Part shown: positions 53,563-63,432 of the stretch, piece after piece | Position numbering within the stretch: the stretch's first letter is position 1 | Layout: each line of letters begins with the position of its first letter | Origin: Paenibacillus camelliae | GTDB lineage: Bacteria; Bacillota; Bacilli; Paenibacillales; Paenibacillaceae | Length of the DNA: 64,000 nt | Assembly (NCBI RefSeq): GCF_023715345.1 | Contig: NZ_JAMBNY010000001.1 | Coordinates: 992,001 to 1,056,000, forward strand | Direction of reading: 5' to 3' | Translations under genes and position numbers: made by a program | The notes under the pieces: model-generated | The model's database searches: none | Seen by the model: the letters and a program-made list of their open reading frames with translations, nothing else | What the model was told of the DNA's origin: nothing

Positions 53563-55669
53563 CTGGCATTCCCTCCGCAACCTCATCATATTGACGTGCA
53601 AGCTCAATATCCGCTAGTACATCCTTCATATAATACGGGTAACCAAAGGTGCGCTTAACTCTTGCCATAAAGTAAGGCTTGTTATGTGCTTCCCAGCAGC
53701 CTGCAAGCTTCTCCCAATGTTGCGCTGCCTGCTGAAGTGACTCCACTGCATGCTCACGATGAACGATTTGTCCGTTTAAGCGGTAGCGATTGAGAGAAAG
53801 CGCCGCTGTAAATTTACAATAGTAATACCTAGCCATCTCCACGTATGCTTGCAGATCGTATAGCGTACATTCTGCATGTCCTCCACATAGCTCCCCTAGA
53901 CCAGCCCGCAGCGCTTCAACGACTCGCTCTGTTCGATCAGCCGCTTGCTCAAGCTGCTGCAGAATATGGTGCGGTGTTTCTTCATACGCTTGCATGACAG
54001 CTTTTCCTCCAGCTGGATCTGCTTCTGCAGCTGCGTATTCACGCAGGCTCATGACGCCTACGCCTGGCATAGGACGAGCCTCCACAAAATCTAATATATT
54101 TTTGAAGCCGCTCACCTCTGACAGGCAGCTTTCTGGATGCCATTGAAAGTCATAGTCATGCCAGTACAGCCGGTTGACTGCTGGTATAACCTTGGATGCA
54201 GACTGCAAGCCTTCTAGAAACAATGGAGCATGCTTACGATCATAATGCTCCTGTAGCGACAGAATCCATACAGCTGGGTCTACATCCGGATTGTAGCTGA
54301 GACGTCCCCATAGCTGGAACTGGAACTGATGTCGTTCAAAATCGTAGGTCCATGTTTTATGCCCATGATCAATATGCTGGAAGTCCTTCCCCCATACATA
54401 TCCGTCTGCTCCCCAGTAAAAGCCCTTAACGTATGGCTTTTGCATGCCGAGCACGTACTGACGTATATACTCGGGATCCCCCCACCGATGTGTAAAGACA
54501 TCATCATTTCTTACCGTATATAGAATTTGCGTGGTAGCTAGATCAATGCCTTCCCAAGCGTTCCACAGCTGCTCGAATTGCGGATTCGGGTGCGAATAGC
54601 AATGCGCATTAGAATACTTCCAGCTAATGTAGAACTTATCAGACTTAACATGAGGCATAATCATTTCTTTAATTTCCTTGCCTGCATTTTGCATATTGGT
54701 CCGATGGATGAAAGGAATATCACGGCCGGACTGCTTGATCGCTTCTAGATAAGTATCTACAATCCAGCTTTCACGCTCATAGCCATCCCCGTCCATCCAT
54801 TCACTTGCAGACGTGCCGAGCCCCTTCAGCTCAGGATAAGTTAACAGCACCTGAAGCACCATCTCCCGAATATAATCAGCAATTGCCGCTGATTGACTAC
54901 GGAAGCGATTAAGCGGCAGTCCGACTCGATGAATCAAATCATCGTACATATTGCCAAAGTCACCTACATTTTCAGGTAAGCCAAGCCCTTTGGCAGCCTG
55001 TGGGATAAGACGAATATTCCAAGTAAATAGATAAACATCGATCCCGCGGTTGTTCGCATGCTGGAACAGCTCTCGAAAAAAGCGAATATTACGCTCGATC
55101 TCCAGATCTGTGAACGGATTTGTCGCTCTGTACTTATCAGATACAACCATGAGATGATAGGGATGCTCGGACCATAGGCCGAGGCAGTTATAGCGATTAC
55201 GCGCGAGCATATCGATATACGCTTTCCAATATTCAATATCTAGACAGGTCTTTTCGTTGTTCACAAATGGATCTCCCGAATCGAATGGCGCATACGGCAG
55301 GTTGTATTTGATGCCGCGAATGCCTAGTGCAGGAGCTTGCTCGATGGGTTCTGCTAATGGATCTGCCTGATCCAGCTGGATTCGCTCTGCCCATTCGAGA
55401 CAGCCATACATCAAACCTCTCGAATCAGAGGCTTCGATATGAATACGCCCTTGCTTCTGATAAATCTTAAATGACTGCTCTGAATATGGAGGTGCTTCAC
55501 CTTTCTTTGCCATGACCTTTTGAATAATGATCCCTTTTGCTGGCAATACCGGCGGCTCAAAGGCTGTAAATCGCTCTACAAAATCAATCCCCTTTTGCTT
55601 TAAGCTTTCACGAATATGCTTAACACCGAAGCAAACCATAGCATCCTTATGGTCATAGATTAGCTGCAT
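53543..55669 (-). CDS. GH67/GH115-like putative glycosidase B
   Basis: A 708-residue protein related to the gene downstream. N-terminal domain with IHIEASDSRGLMYGCLEWAE, then a barrel beginning LGIRGIKYNLPYAPFDSGDP with YWKAYIDMLARNRYNCLGLW and TSASEWMDGDGYERES, where acidic residues could be catalytic. QLWGRLSYNPDVDPAVW mirrors the paralogue. Compared with GH67 alpha-glucuronidases the layout is the same but similarity is distant, so substrate is unknown. AAAGGAGGAG precedes ATG 55669. No signal peptide, so it acts on imported oligosaccharides. Confidence 0.55.
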   Translation of the reverse strand: MQLIYDHKDAMVCFGVKHIRESLKQKGIDFVERFTAFEPPVLPAKGIIIQKVMAKKGEAPPYSEQSFKIYQKQGRIHIEASDSRGLMYGCLEWAERIQLDQADPLAEPIEQAPALGIRGIKYNLPYAPFDSGDPFVNNEKTCLDIEYWKAYIDMLARNRYNCLGLWSEHPYHLMVVSDKYRATNPFTDLEIERNIRFFRELFQHANNRGIDVYLFTWNIRLIPQAAKGLGLPENVGDFGNMYDDLIHRVGLPLNRFRSQSAAIADYIREMVLQVLLTYPELKGLGTSASEWMDGDGYERESWIVDTYLEAIKQSGRDIPFIHRTNMQNAGKEIKEMIMPHVKSDKFYISWKYSNAHCYSHPNPQFEQLWNAWEGIDLATTQILYTVRNDDVFTHRWGDPEYIRQYVLGMQKPYVKGFYWGADGYVWGKDFQHIDHGHKTWTYDFERHQFQFQLWGRLSYNPDVDPAVWILSLQEHYDRKHAPLFLEGLQSASKVIPAVNRLYWHDYDFQWHPESCLSEVSGFKNILDFVEARPMPGVGVMSLREYAAAEADPAGGKAVMQAYEETPHHILQQLEQAADRTERVVEALRAGLGELCGGHAECTLYDLQAYVEMARYYYCKFTAALSLNRYRLNGQIVHREHAVESLQQAAQHWEKLAGCWEAHNKPYFMARVKRTFGYPYYMKDVLADIELARQYDEVAEGMPDGITSK

Positions 55670-55736
55670 GGATATTCTCCTCCTTTAAGATAAAGCATGA
55701 GCTTGCTAGCCATTTATTTCCAATCTATTATTTCTG

Positions 55737-56618
55737 CTATCCCTTGACAGAACCGATCATAACTCCTTTGGCAAAGTGCTTCTGCAGGAATGGATATACG
55801 ATAAGGATAGGTACCATTGCCATAACGATAGATGCCATTCTAATCGTCTCCTGCGGTAGAAACGCCTCATCTCCTCCAGCTCCAGCCTCGCCAACCCCAT
55901 TAGAATCAGAGTCGATAACTAGTGATTTAACGAGTACCTGAAGTGTCCATTTAGAGGATTCTGAAACATAGATGAGTGCATTAAAGTAAGTGTTCCAATA
56001 CATTACTGCAAAAAACAACGTGAAAGCAGCAACAGCTGGCATCGACAGAGGCACGACAATTCTCCAAAATACACCGATGTCTGAGCTGCCATCAATTCTA
56101 GCAGCCTCCTCCAGCTCCGAAGGCAGCGACTCTAGAAAGCTTTTAATCATAATTAAGCTCCAAGCGTTCGTTAAGCCTGACCAGATAAGAGCCCATAAGG
56201 AATTTAATAAATCCAGCTCTTTAATGAGCAAGTAATTGGGTAATATCCCTGCATTAAATACTAGTGTGAAGATCACTGCACCCAGCATAATCTTTTGACC
56301 AGGCATCGATTTTTTAGTGAGGGCATAAGCAAATGTGAAGGAGAATACGATGCTCAGTACGGTACCAATCGCGGTAACAAAGATCGTGTTTTTGAAGGCA
56401 TTTAGAAAGCTGTTTGTGGATAAGATATATTTATACGCGGACAATGACCATTGCTCAGGAAACAGATAAAACTTTAAGGGAACATATACCTTTGGGTCCG
56501 TGAAGGAAACACTTAGTACATATATAAACGGAAATAAACTGATGGCAGAAATTAAAATAAGCAGCGTATAATTGACGTAATCAAAAAGTGTAAGCTTCTT
56601 CGTTGCGACAAAGCTCAT
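55737..56618 (-). CDS. Carbohydrate ABC transporter permease, LplC/YtcP-type
   Basis: A 293-residue CUT1-family permease with six helices. The EAA loop is ELEEAARIDGSSDIGVFWRIVVPLSMP in parts (EEAARIDG, then VPLSMP). YVLSVSFTDPKVYV near the N-terminus is typical of LplC/YtcP. It pairs with the LplB-type permease upstream (31 bp gap). The partner ATPase is usually the shared MsmX encoded elsewhere. No binding protein gene is seen in the window. Confidence 0.88.
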   Translation of the reverse strand: MSFVATKKLTLFDYVNYTLLILISAISLFPFIYVLSVSFTDPKVYVPLKFYLFPEQWSLSAYKYILSTNSFLNAFKNTIFVTAIGTVLSIVFSFTFAYALTKKSMPGQKIMLGAVIFTLVFNAGILPNYLLIKELDLLNSLWALIWSGLTNAWSLIMIKSFLESLPSELEEAARIDGSSDIGVFWRIVVPLSMPAVAAFTLFFAVMYWNTYFNALIYVSESSKWTLQVLVKSLVIDSDSNGVGEAGAGGDEAFLPQETIRMASIVMAMVPILIVYPFLQKHFAKGVMIGSVKG

Positions 56619-56648
56619 CCTTCATTCCTCCTTTAATTTGAGGCTTTA

Positions 56649-57605
56649 TTAATAAATCCCCTCTTGCCCGATCTTCTTAACAATGTAGTTGGACAGTACG
56701 ACAAGTATTAGGCCGACAACCCCTTTAAACATACCGACTGTAATACCGATGCTAATTTTTCCTTGCAGTATACCGACAGAGTACACATACGTATCGAACA
56801 CTTCAGATACGGATGTTACGAGCGGATTCGTCATTAGAATCACTTGCTCAAAGCCAACGTCTGCCATTTGCCCTAAGCGTAGAATGAGGAGGATAATGAT
56901 GGTTGGTCTAATCGCTGGAAGCGTAATATGCCATATTTGCCGCCATCTTGAGGCACCATCTACGACTGCGGCTTCATAGCGCTGCGGGTCAACTCCCGCC
57001 ATTGCTGCCAGGAATATAATTGTGCCCCAGCCCGCTTCCTTCCACATATTTTGTGCTGTGAGCAACGCCCAGAAATACTTTGGCTCCGATAGGAAGGTGA
57101 CTGTCTCACCACCAAATTCGCTAATCAGCTTATTTACAATACCGACGTCCGTCGATAAGAGGAAGAACGTCATACTGACTACAACGACCCAAGACAAAAA
57201 GTGCGGCAAATACACGATCGATTGATTAATTCGCTTGAATGCCTCATGCCGAACCTCATTGAGCATTAATGCGAGTAGGATTGGTAGCGGAAACATAAAG
57301 ACTAGACCAAATATATTAATAGCTAACGTATTACGGAGCATAATATAAAAGTTTCTACTTTCAAAAAGCTCTTTGAAATGCTCAAATCCAACCCACTGGC
57401 TGCCCCAGAAGCCCGCATATGGGTTATATTCCTTAAAGGCGATCATCAAGCCCCACATTGGAAAATACTTAAATACGATAAGATACAGAAATCCTGGTAT
57501 AGCAAGTACATAGAGCCACCTGTGCTTAATAATAGAATCAACGAGTCTTCTGAATGGTGTTTTTTCAGCATTGCTACGATTAGACATCGCTAACGACATT
57601 TTCAT
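56649..57605 (-). CDS. Carbohydrate ABC transporter permease, LplB-type
   Basis: A 318-residue CUT1-family permease. Hallmarks of the LplB/YteP group are YLIVFKYFPMWGLMIAFKEYNPYAG in parts, VGFEHFKELFES and an EAA-like loop with GVDPQRYEAAVVDGASRW. Typical substrates of this subgroup are oligosaccharides of pectin, xylan or uronates. ATG 57605 is shown; ATG 57599 fits the AGGTG site slightly better. It follows the enolase-family gene by 30 bp. Confidence 0.88.
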   Translation of the reverse strand: MKMSLAMSNRSNAEKTPFRRLVDSIIKHRWLYVLAIPGFLYLIVFKYFPMWGLMIAFKEYNPYAGFWGSQWVGFEHFKELFESRNFYIMLRNTLAINIFGLVFMFPLPILLALMLNEVRHEAFKRINQSIVYLPHFLSWVVVVSMTFFLLSTDVGIVNKLISEFGGETVTFLSEPKYFWALLTAQNMWKEAGWGTIIFLAAMAGVDPQRYEAAVVDGASRWRQIWHITLPAIRPTIIILLILRLGQMADVGFEQVILMTNPLVTSVSEVFDTYVYSVGILQGKISIGITVGMFKGVVGLILVVLSNYIVKKIGQEGIY

Positions 57606-57635
57606 TCACCTACCTTAAAGGATTGAAAGAAGTGA

Positions 57636-58724
57636 CTATCGTTCACTCACTGCGTATTCTGCCTTGTTAAGCCATTCCTGCGAAATCTCAACACCCCAGC
57701 CCGGACCAGTTGGAATGTTAACCGCTCCGCTGCGAACTTGAAGCGGAGTTTCCAGCAGCCCCTGACTCCATGAATCCTGCTCTATTGTAAATTCCATATA
57801 CGGACCAGCGTTGTTGATCGCTCCTACCATATGCAGCGTAAATACGGTAACCATCGATAAGTTGGCAGCATGCGGTGTACAAGGAATGCCTGCTTGCTGT
57901 GCCATTCTTGCCACCTGCATCGCACGATCAATTCCGCCAATGTAGCAAATATCCGGCTGAACCACATCGACAGCCCCCATAGTTATCATCCGCCTGAATT
58001 GCGCGAGATCTGTATCCTGCTCACCACCTGTTACTGCTATATCTAGTGCATCAGCAACTTGCTTTGTCCACTCCAGCTCGGGATATGGGCAAGGCTCCTC
58101 GTAGTGCACAACGCCCTGCTGCTCCAAGTATTTTCCGACTTCAATGGCGCGCTGAGGGGTGAATCCGCTATTGGCATCGACATAGATAAGCGTCCGATCT
58201 CCAAGCGCTTTTCGAACCTCGGCAACCACTTGCTCGGTTCGACCAGGATACACATCGACATCGTTGCCGAAGTTGCTGCCAATTCGAATCTTGAATGCTT
58301 CATAGCCAAATTGCTCCTGTAAACGTACCAAGCGTTCTGCTTCTTCCTTCGGGCTAATATCACGTCGCATGCTAGAGCCATAGAGCTTAACCTCTTTCGG
58401 TGTACCGCCTAGCAATTCACAGACGCTTTTGCCATGACGCTTGCCAAGCGCATCCCAAAGCGCAGTCTCTAGCCCTCCAACCGCGCGGCAGACGTAAGAG
58501 CCCGGAAATTTATGCTCTTCTCTAATAACCATCTCTACCAAGGAGCTAATCTCATCGGATCGCTTTCCAAGTACACGAGGAGCTACCTGCTGATGCAGCA
58601 CTAAAGCAGATATGTTGGCATGATAGGGAGCGATTTGGCCGTAGCCAACTTGCCCATCATCCGTTTGCACCCTTACTACGGATAAATTTCGAGTCGTAAA
58701 CGTCTCAATCTTCCTTATGTTCAA
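57636..58724 (-). CDS. Mandelate racemase/muconate lactonizing-type sugar acid dehydratase
   Basis: A 362-residue enolase-superfamily enzyme. Metal ligands are in YVDANSGF (Asp), YEEPCP (Glu) and TGGEQD (Glu). Base candidates are Lys in FKIRIG and the D-H dyad QPDICYIGG with CTPHAANLS, which marks the mandelate racemase subgroup that dehydrates acid sugars. VGGLETALWDALGKRHG is also typical. It probably converts a sugar acid released by the neighbouring glycosidases to a 2-keto-3-deoxy acid. TTG 58724 (MNIRKIETF) follows GAGAGG and gives the usual N-terminus; ATG 58745 is the longer option. Confidence 0.85.
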   Translation of the reverse strand: MNIRKIETFTTRNLSVVRVQTDDGQVGYGQIAPYHANISALVLHQQVAPRVLGKRSDEISSLVEMVIREEHKFPGSYVCRAVGGLETALWDALGKRHGKSVCELLGGTPKEVKLYGSSMRRDISPKEEAERLVRLQEQFGYEAFKIRIGSNFGNDVDVYPGRTEQVVAEVRKALGDRTLIYVDANSGFTPQRAIEVGKYLEQQGVVHYEEPCPYPELEWTKQVADALDIAVTGGEQDTDLAQFRRMITMGAVDVVQPDICYIGGIDRAMQVARMAQQAGIPCTPHAANLSMVTVFTLHMVGAINNAGPYMEFTIEQDSWSQGLLETPLQVRSGAVNIPTGPGWGVEISQEWLNKAEYAVSER

Positions 58725-58753
58725 CGCTCTCATCCTCTCTAACATTCATTGGA

Positions 58754-60871
58754 TTACGCTTTATGCATTTGTACCACGATGGCATCCTTGCCACGTATAT
58801 GGACGCTGAGTTGCTGATCCTGCTGTACAATTGTGCTTGAGTCTCCCCAGTACACATGGCCAAGCTTAAAATCTCCAAGTATAAAGGACAGCTTTATAGT
58901 GGTATGCACATCGTCCTCACTATAATTGATGATCCAAAGCACGATATCATCATTCGGGGCTTTGCTTATTCTTCCATGTACCCCATCCGCTTCGATATGG
59001 ATATGCGGCTCTATATTTGCCCAAAAGGCCAGCTCGGAGAAAAACGCACGGTTAGCCTCTGACTTGCTCCTGTAATAAGCCTCGGAGGGCAAGGAGCCAA
59101 TCAATAATGTCTTCCCAGATTTGTAATCGTTTTCAATTACTGCTGGTTTTCCATCGGGGTAACGCCCCTTCACAATGCCATGCAGTGGTGAATACACCTG
59201 TCGATAAGCCGCTCCCTCAATCCGATTACCGTTCCAGCCAAAGATCAAATCATGGAAGAGATCAGGCATAAATTCGACTTCTGATTCCTGTGCACCAAAG
59301 ACCTGATCTAATCCGTAGTTAGGCTGAACGGTGCCCACTCTCCCAAGATCACCGAAATATGCCGGACAGCCTTCCGAGATTAACGTGCCTCCTTGCTCTA
59401 TCCATGCAATGAGCCTCATGGCATTCGCTTGGTTTATTCGCAGCGGATAAGCAAGATAAATGACTTTATATTGATCGATCTGCGCCATCGTTATCCAGTC
59501 GGCTTGGATGTGATTGTCGAAGAACCCTTGATATGCGCCCCACATCGCTTGACTATATATAGGCTGATGCCCATCTGAATGTAGCAGTTGATCAAAAATT
59601 TGTGATTCAGGAAGTACAAGTAGACCAATATCAGCCTTGACAGGAATAGCTTCCCAAAGCGCTCGCTGCTCCTCACGATTAGCCCACTTCGCAATGAAGG
59701 CTGCCATCTCGGATCGGTCCGTTCTTGCACCATCCATCGCGTACGGACCAAACGCACCAAATAACGGTCCGTCAAGCAGTGGTCTCCATCTAGGAAAAAA
59801 CATGCCACGTGCACCTCCGGCGAAGGAGGTCATTTGCCATACTCTAATATCTTCGGGTGTCGTTACTCTGCCATCCTCTTTCGGACGACCAATCACCTGA
59901 GGCTGCAGCCAAAGCGGCCCTCCCTGTGCCTCCGCATGCCAGAATACTTTCCCATTCGCTGCTGATCTCGTAACATCGACTGCGTGCCATTGCTTCCATG
60001 GCTCGCTTCCCTTGCGAGATGCCACCCATGTAAAGCCATAAATATCAACACCAGCTGCAGCTGCCCAATCATCAGCTCCCATCGTTGCCATGTGAGAGAT
60101 GCTGCCCGCTATGCCATGGGCGATAATCGCGTGATCTGGATCCAAGCTGCGAATGAGATCAATACGCCACTGCATCTGCTCGTAGAAATTATCCTTCCTA
60201 AATTGGAGCCAATCCTCATGCTCAGGATACGGGGCAAGCTCAGCTGGAGGGTCCACCTGCTTCCAATCGGTATAGCTGTATCTACGCCATGATTGATTGA
60301 GTGTGTGCAGATCTCCATATTTACGAGCAAGCCATGCTCTAAATTTCTCCTTCGTGTGGTCGCAATAACAGATATGAGGTGAATAATTACATTCATTCCA
60401 TATGTCATACCCGATTAGCGAAGGATGATCCTTATAACGGTTGACAAGCTGGGTGAGAAAATGAGTCGCATATTGTTTCGCTTTCGGATGATCGAGGCAG
60501 ATAACACCTGAAGAGCCATTTCCAAAGCCGCCAGTAGCAGTGCTCACGCCCATCCTCGTTTTAACCTTCGTCCCATCTGCTAATGTATAAGCCAGATCAG
60601 GCTCTAGCTTAAGCAGCCATTCCGGAACAGAGGTAATCATTTCAGCGATAATTGTACGAATGCCTTGCTCTGCCGCTAAATCAAGCTGAGCATCATAGTC
60701 CGACCAATCATACTCTCCTGGTGAAATTTCTATTGCTCCCCATAAAAACCAATGTCTGAAGGCATTCATGCCATCCTCACTAGCAACCTTGTAATCTCTT
60801 TCCCAATCAGCTTTAGGTGGATTGGATTTACGAAAATATACACTCCCATAAGGAATTGCCGTTTGACTCAT
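58754..60871 (-). CDS. GH42-type beta-galactosidase family protein
   Basis: A 705-residue cytoplasmic enzyme with the three-domain GH42 layout: catalytic barrel (about 1-390), an alpha/beta trimerisation domain (about 400-610, with ADIGLLVLPESQIFDQ) and a small beta domain. The acid/base Glu is in YDIWNECNYSP and the nucleophile Glu in VFWHAEAQGG. The cysteine pair ICYCDH just after the acid/base site fits the GH42 metal site only in part. Substrates of the family include beta-galactosides and beta-arabinosides. It precedes the enolase-family gene by about 30 bp. Confidence 0.8.
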   Translation of the reverse strand: MSQTAIPYGSVYFRKSNPPKADWERDYKVASEDGMNAFRHWFLWGAIEISPGEYDWSDYDAQLDLAAEQGIRTIIAEMITSVPEWLLKLEPDLAYTLADGTKVKTRMGVSTATGGFGNGSSGVICLDHPKAKQYATHFLTQLVNRYKDHPSLIGYDIWNECNYSPHICYCDHTKEKFRAWLARKYGDLHTLNQSWRRYSYTDWKQVDPPAELAPYPEHEDWLQFRKDNFYEQMQWRIDLIRSLDPDHAIIAHGIAGSISHMATMGADDWAAAAGVDIYGFTWVASRKGSEPWKQWHAVDVTRSAANGKVFWHAEAQGGPLWLQPQVIGRPKEDGRVTTPEDIRVWQMTSFAGGARGMFFPRWRPLLDGPLFGAFGPYAMDGARTDRSEMAAFIAKWANREEQRALWEAIPVKADIGLLVLPESQIFDQLLHSDGHQPIYSQAMWGAYQGFFDNHIQADWITMAQIDQYKVIYLAYPLRINQANAMRLIAWIEQGGTLISEGCPAYFGDLGRVGTVQPNYGLDQVFGAQESEVEFMPDLFHDLIFGWNGNRIEGAAYRQVYSPLHGIVKGRYPDGKPAVIENDYKSGKTLLIGSLPSEAYYRSKSEANRAFFSELAFWANIEPHIHIEADGVHGRISKAPNDDIVLWIINYSEDDVHTTIKLSFILGDFKLGHVYWGDSSTIVQQDQQLSVHIRGKDAIVVQMHKA

Positions 60872-61010
60872 GCCCTACCCTCCTCAGAACGCGCGTTCAG
60901 CGAAATCTAGCTTACTGCATTCACCTTATCGCGTTCTGATCCAACCTAGAAGAGACAATTTTTCGTTTTTTACGCTTTGACAAAAATCGTCCTTATGTAT
61001 AAAAACTGTC

Positions 61011-63341
61011 TTATCGATGCTGCAAACGGTAATTCCCCGGTGAGGTTTGAACATGTCGCTGGAAAATGCGGTTAAGGTTGCGTTCTGAGTAGCCGACCTG
61101 CAGCGCGATCTGACTAATATTTTTGTCTGTCTCTTTTAACAGTCGCTTCGCTTCAGAAATTTTACTTTCAACGACATATTCTAGAAAGTTCATGCCCATC
61201 TCTTTTTTAAATAAGCGGCTTAAATAGGAAGGACTGACGCCGATCATCTCGGCGCATTGCACCAATGATAAATCTTCACTGCAATGCTCACGAATATACT
61301 TGCAGATGTATTGAATGCCGAGCTCCTCGTTTGCTTCAACACCATGCTGCGTAAGATTAATATATTGTGAGAACACGACCTCAGCAAACCACTCATGTAG
61401 ATCGTTAAACGTCTTTTTCTGCTTTAATTGCTCGAAGAAATTATGCTCCATAATATCCATCATGTTGACTCCTTGCTTCTCCAAGGAAACAATAATCGAA
61501 GACAACAGAATGTGATAGCATTGTAGGATAAAAGCATGAGACTGCGAATTTTGCAGCAGATCTGCAAATTTAGTAAGGTATTCCACCGCTACAGCTTCAT
61601 TCTTTCTCTCTAATGCATCAATAATATTGGCTTCCAGCTCAAAGGGATAGCGGAGTATACTGTGCTTTTTCTCTACTTCAATATCCTCTATATATAGAAT
61701 CGAACCCATATTCGGGAATATACGATATTGCAGCGCGGTCTGCGCTTCCTTATAGGAGACTCTTACATCGGCAATATGCGAATAATAGCGTCCAATGCCT
61801 GCGGTTACCTCGAAGGATAAATATTCTCGCAGTGCAGCAGACACCTCCTCAATATATTGGAGTGTAGCTTGATGCATCACTTTATGCTCCAGCTCGGAGT
61901 GATACTGCAATATAACTACTCCCGCTCCTTGATAAGGAATGACATAGCCTTTGGCTGTCTGCTGATTTCGTAATATTTCCTGCATGACATTTGCCAGTGC
62001 AAAGGCCACTACGCCTCTTTCCTCAGGTTGGAATCGCTTTTTCTTGTAAATATTCTCGGCTTCTACAACGATAACAATATTGGTAAGCCTACAATCAATC
62101 CCATAGCGATTACAATCATGGACAACGGCATCGGTTCGAATATAATCTCCATTAATAATTTGCTGAAGACATCTCTCACGCAACGTTGGCTTGCTGTTTT
62201 CCATAAACAACACTAATTTATCTTTTTCATTGCTCAGATGATCTAAGCAATCCTTAATAAACTCAAGCTCATTGCCTTTTGCCTGGATGCGGCCAATATT
62301 TAAGGAATGACTATGCTCCAGCAATCTTTCAATTGGGCTATAGGCTTTCTTCGACGTAAAATAAGTTAGCACGATCCCTATGCCAATAAAGAAAAATACG
62401 ATGAGCAGCGTCATACCGCGAATCCAGGAAAATTGATTGGAGATAAAGTCCTCTGGTATAACCGACACGTAGGTGCGATTAAAAACATTTTTTACATATT
62501 GAAATTGCGCGGGATTACCATCAATACCAGGGGCAACGATACGTCCTGCATTCGACGAAGCTTTGATTATCGTCTTAACTCCCTCTAGCTCGTAGATTTT
62601 CTCTAAGTACTCCGCATCTTGCTGCAGCGTTGAATTAAAAAAGTCGAAATAGTTCATTATGATGAATTCATTGTTTCTGGTGAGAATAATCGTGTTTGTT
62701 TCAAGAAACTGACCTACTGCTAATGCATCAACCTCAAAGGCTAAAATTCCTTTTTGCCCATCTGAACCAATAATAGGGAGCATTCTAGCAAAGGTTATAA
62801 ATCCATTTTCCGTCCCTCGAGGGAGCTGATTCCATTGACTTGGTTCTGTGCTGGATAATAACTCATTAATATCTTCCTTATACTTAAAGTCCTCTCTTGA
62901 AATCGTCCCATAATCATTCGATAATACAAGCTCATCATTCGGTATATATAAAAATACTTCCTTAATAAAGCCATTCATATTTTTAATTAACGATAGCTTT
63001 TCTAGAAATTCCAGATGCCAAATGATGGACTTCTCGTTGCCAGCATTCTGTATAATCCGCATCGTTAAGGGGTCATTGGCTAACTGGAGTGACTCGCTTT
63101 CTATGCCCTGCATAACACGCTCAGCACGATCCTTCATCAGCTGTAATGATGATTCGCTTTCAGTTAATAAATGCTGTTCCATCCTTTCAACCGAAACAAA
63201 GTAATAGGCGATACTTGCTAAAATGACAGGTATACAAACAGAAATACAGCTTAACCATATTAATTTATATAGGTAGCCCTTCTTGTTTTTTGCATGATCA
63301 AGCTTTGATTTCCTCACGAATAATTGCCTCCAGTTAGCCAT
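61011..63341 (-). CDS. Membrane-bound AraC-family regulator (YesS/YtdP-type)
   Basis: A 776-residue transcription factor with two transmembrane helices (about 25-48 and 300-325) flanking an extracellular sensor domain, a cytoplasmic linker resembling a GGDEF-like YesS central region, and a C-terminal AraC HTH (DLSLVQCAEMIGVSPSYLSR and VGYSERNLNRIFQRH). Such regulators of pectin and oligosaccharide loci sense sugars outside the cell. ATG 63341 follows AGGTGGGG; the earlier GTG 63353 overlaps that site. It most probably activates this locus. Confidence 0.88.
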   Translation of the reverse strand: MANWRQLFVRKSKLDHAKNKKGYLYKLIWLSCISVCIPVILASIAYYFVSVERMEQHLLTESESSLQLMKDRAERVMQGIESESLQLANDPLTMRIIQNAGNEKSIIWHLEFLEKLSLIKNMNGFIKEVFLYIPNDELVLSNDYGTISREDFKYKEDINELLSSTEPSQWNQLPRGTENGFITFARMLPIIGSDGQKGILAFEVDALAVGQFLETNTIILTRNNEFIIMNYFDFFNSTLQQDAEYLEKIYELEGVKTIIKASSNAGRIVAPGIDGNPAQFQYVKNVFNRTYVSVIPEDFISNQFSWIRGMTLLIVFFFIGIGIVLTYFTSKKAYSPIERLLEHSHSLNIGRIQAKGNELEFIKDCLDHLSNEKDKLVLFMENSKPTLRERCLQQIINGDYIRTDAVVHDCNRYGIDCRLTNIVIVVEAENIYKKKRFQPEERGVVAFALANVMQEILRNQQTAKGYVIPYQGAGVVILQYHSELEHKVMHQATLQYIEEVSAALREYLSFEVTAGIGRYYSHIADVRVSYKEAQTALQYRIFPNMGSILYIEDIEVEKKHSILRYPFELEANIIDALERKNEAVAVEYLTKFADLLQNSQSHAFILQCYHILLSSIIVSLEKQGVNMMDIMEHNFFEQLKQKKTFNDLHEWFAEVVFSQYINLTQHGVEANEELGIQYICKYIREHCSEDLSLVQCAEMIGVSPSYLSRLFKKEMGMNFLEYVVESKISEAKRLLKETDKNISQIALQVGYSERNLNRIFQRHVQTSPGNYRLQHR

Positions 63342-63432
63342 TGATAACCCCACCTACCTGCATAGATTACTCATGTTATGATCATGGATGTATATAAATT
63401 CGATAGAATATTGCTTGCTTTAGCTCGCTCGT

